Of a DNA stretch of 5,588 bases, positions 5,414-5,588 are shown piece after piece (the stretch's first letter is position 1; each line of letters begins with the position of its first letter). The notes below the pieces were generated by a model, which did no database searches, had not been told where the DNA came from, and worked only from the letters and a program-made list of their open reading frames with translations. The stretch spans positions 1-5,588 of the forward strand of contig CAAGJU010000181.1 in the NCBI GenBank assembly GCA_900770225.1, given 5' to 3'. The DNA comes from Lachnospiraceae bacterium. GTDB taxonomy: Bacteria; Bacillota; Clostridia; Lachnospirales; Lachnospiraceae. A program made the position numbers and the translations under genes.

Positions 5414-5588
5414 CGCAACAGAGCAATGAGCACTTGCTGAGAGCGACCGGAGGGAAGCTCGAAGCTTACGTGCGATGCCTGTCGGCGCAGTTAGCGAGCT
5501 TCAGCGAGCTTACAAGCCGACCGCTCTCGCTCGTCCTCGACGCAGCGGTGGTAGACTCGTCCATCGCTACGCTCGTACTCGCCAACCA
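5414..5588. repeat. Dispersed intergenic repeat, copy 2
   Basis: This is the second copy of the repeat at 1-174, in the same orientation, lying just upstream of the kinase-like gene. Outer arms 5439-5450 and 5517-5528 pair over 12 positions, two of them as G.U only in a minus-strand RNA. Inner arms GAAGCTCG (5454-5461) and CGAGCTTC (5495-5502) are perfect complements. The copy reaches the window end and may continue. If the kinase-holB transcript starts further upstream, this repeat would lie in its 5' leader. Confidence 0.9.

Noticed and set aside
1..5588. Circular plasmid or phage with terminal redundancy
   Set aside because: The two ends are similar but not identical (substitutions, a 2-base indel and a diverged tail), and the content is chromosomal housekeeping genes.
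1..5588. Defence, toxin-antitoxin or other undescribed multi-gene system
   Set aside because: All five substantial genes fall into known housekeeping or nucleotide-kinase families; nothing in the window supports a novel system beyond the points listed as findings.

Overview
The window is a compact, one-direction block of bacterial housekeeping genes, all read on the minus strand, with a copy of the same roughly 175-base repeat at each end. The DNA is visibly GC-rich and the genes have strong GGAGG-type ribosome binding sites. The gene set (holB, ricT/yaaT, a yabB/trmN6-type methyltransferase, rsmI) follows the tmk-yaaQ-yaaR-holB-yaaT-yabA-yabB-yazA-yabC order known from Bacillus. Together with the guanylate-kinase-like gene at its head, this points to a Firmicute of class Clostridia, most likely a high-GC Lachnospiraceae-type organism. 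That assignment is inferred from gene order and protein style, not from a search.

Layout in transcription order, right to left: dispersed repeat copy 2 (5414-5588); a guanylate-kinase-like P-loop protein (5368-4775); holB, the DNA polymerase III delta' clamp-loader subunit (4735-3728); a 164-base intergenic region with AT-rich palindromes, a 12-bp direct repeat and a possible 15-codon leader ORF (3727-3564); ricT, a PSP1-domain protein with an extra C-terminal half of about 280 residues that is repetitive and arginine-rich (3563-1908); a trmN6/yabB-type tRNA adenine-N6 methyltransferase (1896-1150); rsmI, the 16S rRNA C1402 2'-O-methyltransferase (1133-270); a short 3' region with hairpins but no T-run (269-175); and repeat copy 1 (174-1).

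The genes cover replication (HolB), RNA processing or degradation (RicT, known in Bacillus as a partner of RNase Y) and RNA modification (TrmN6-like, RsmI). The last three are tightly packed with 11-16 base gaps and are very likely co-transcribed. The gap between holB and ricT is the one place where a second promoter would fit. Compared with Bacillus, yaaQ, yaaR, yabA and yazA are missing, and a guanylate-kinase-fold protein sits where thymidylate kinase would be expected.

I see no mobile element genes, CRISPR array, toxin-antitoxin pair or defence system. The points most worth following up are the flanking structured repeats, the expanded tail of RicT, and the divergent kinase.
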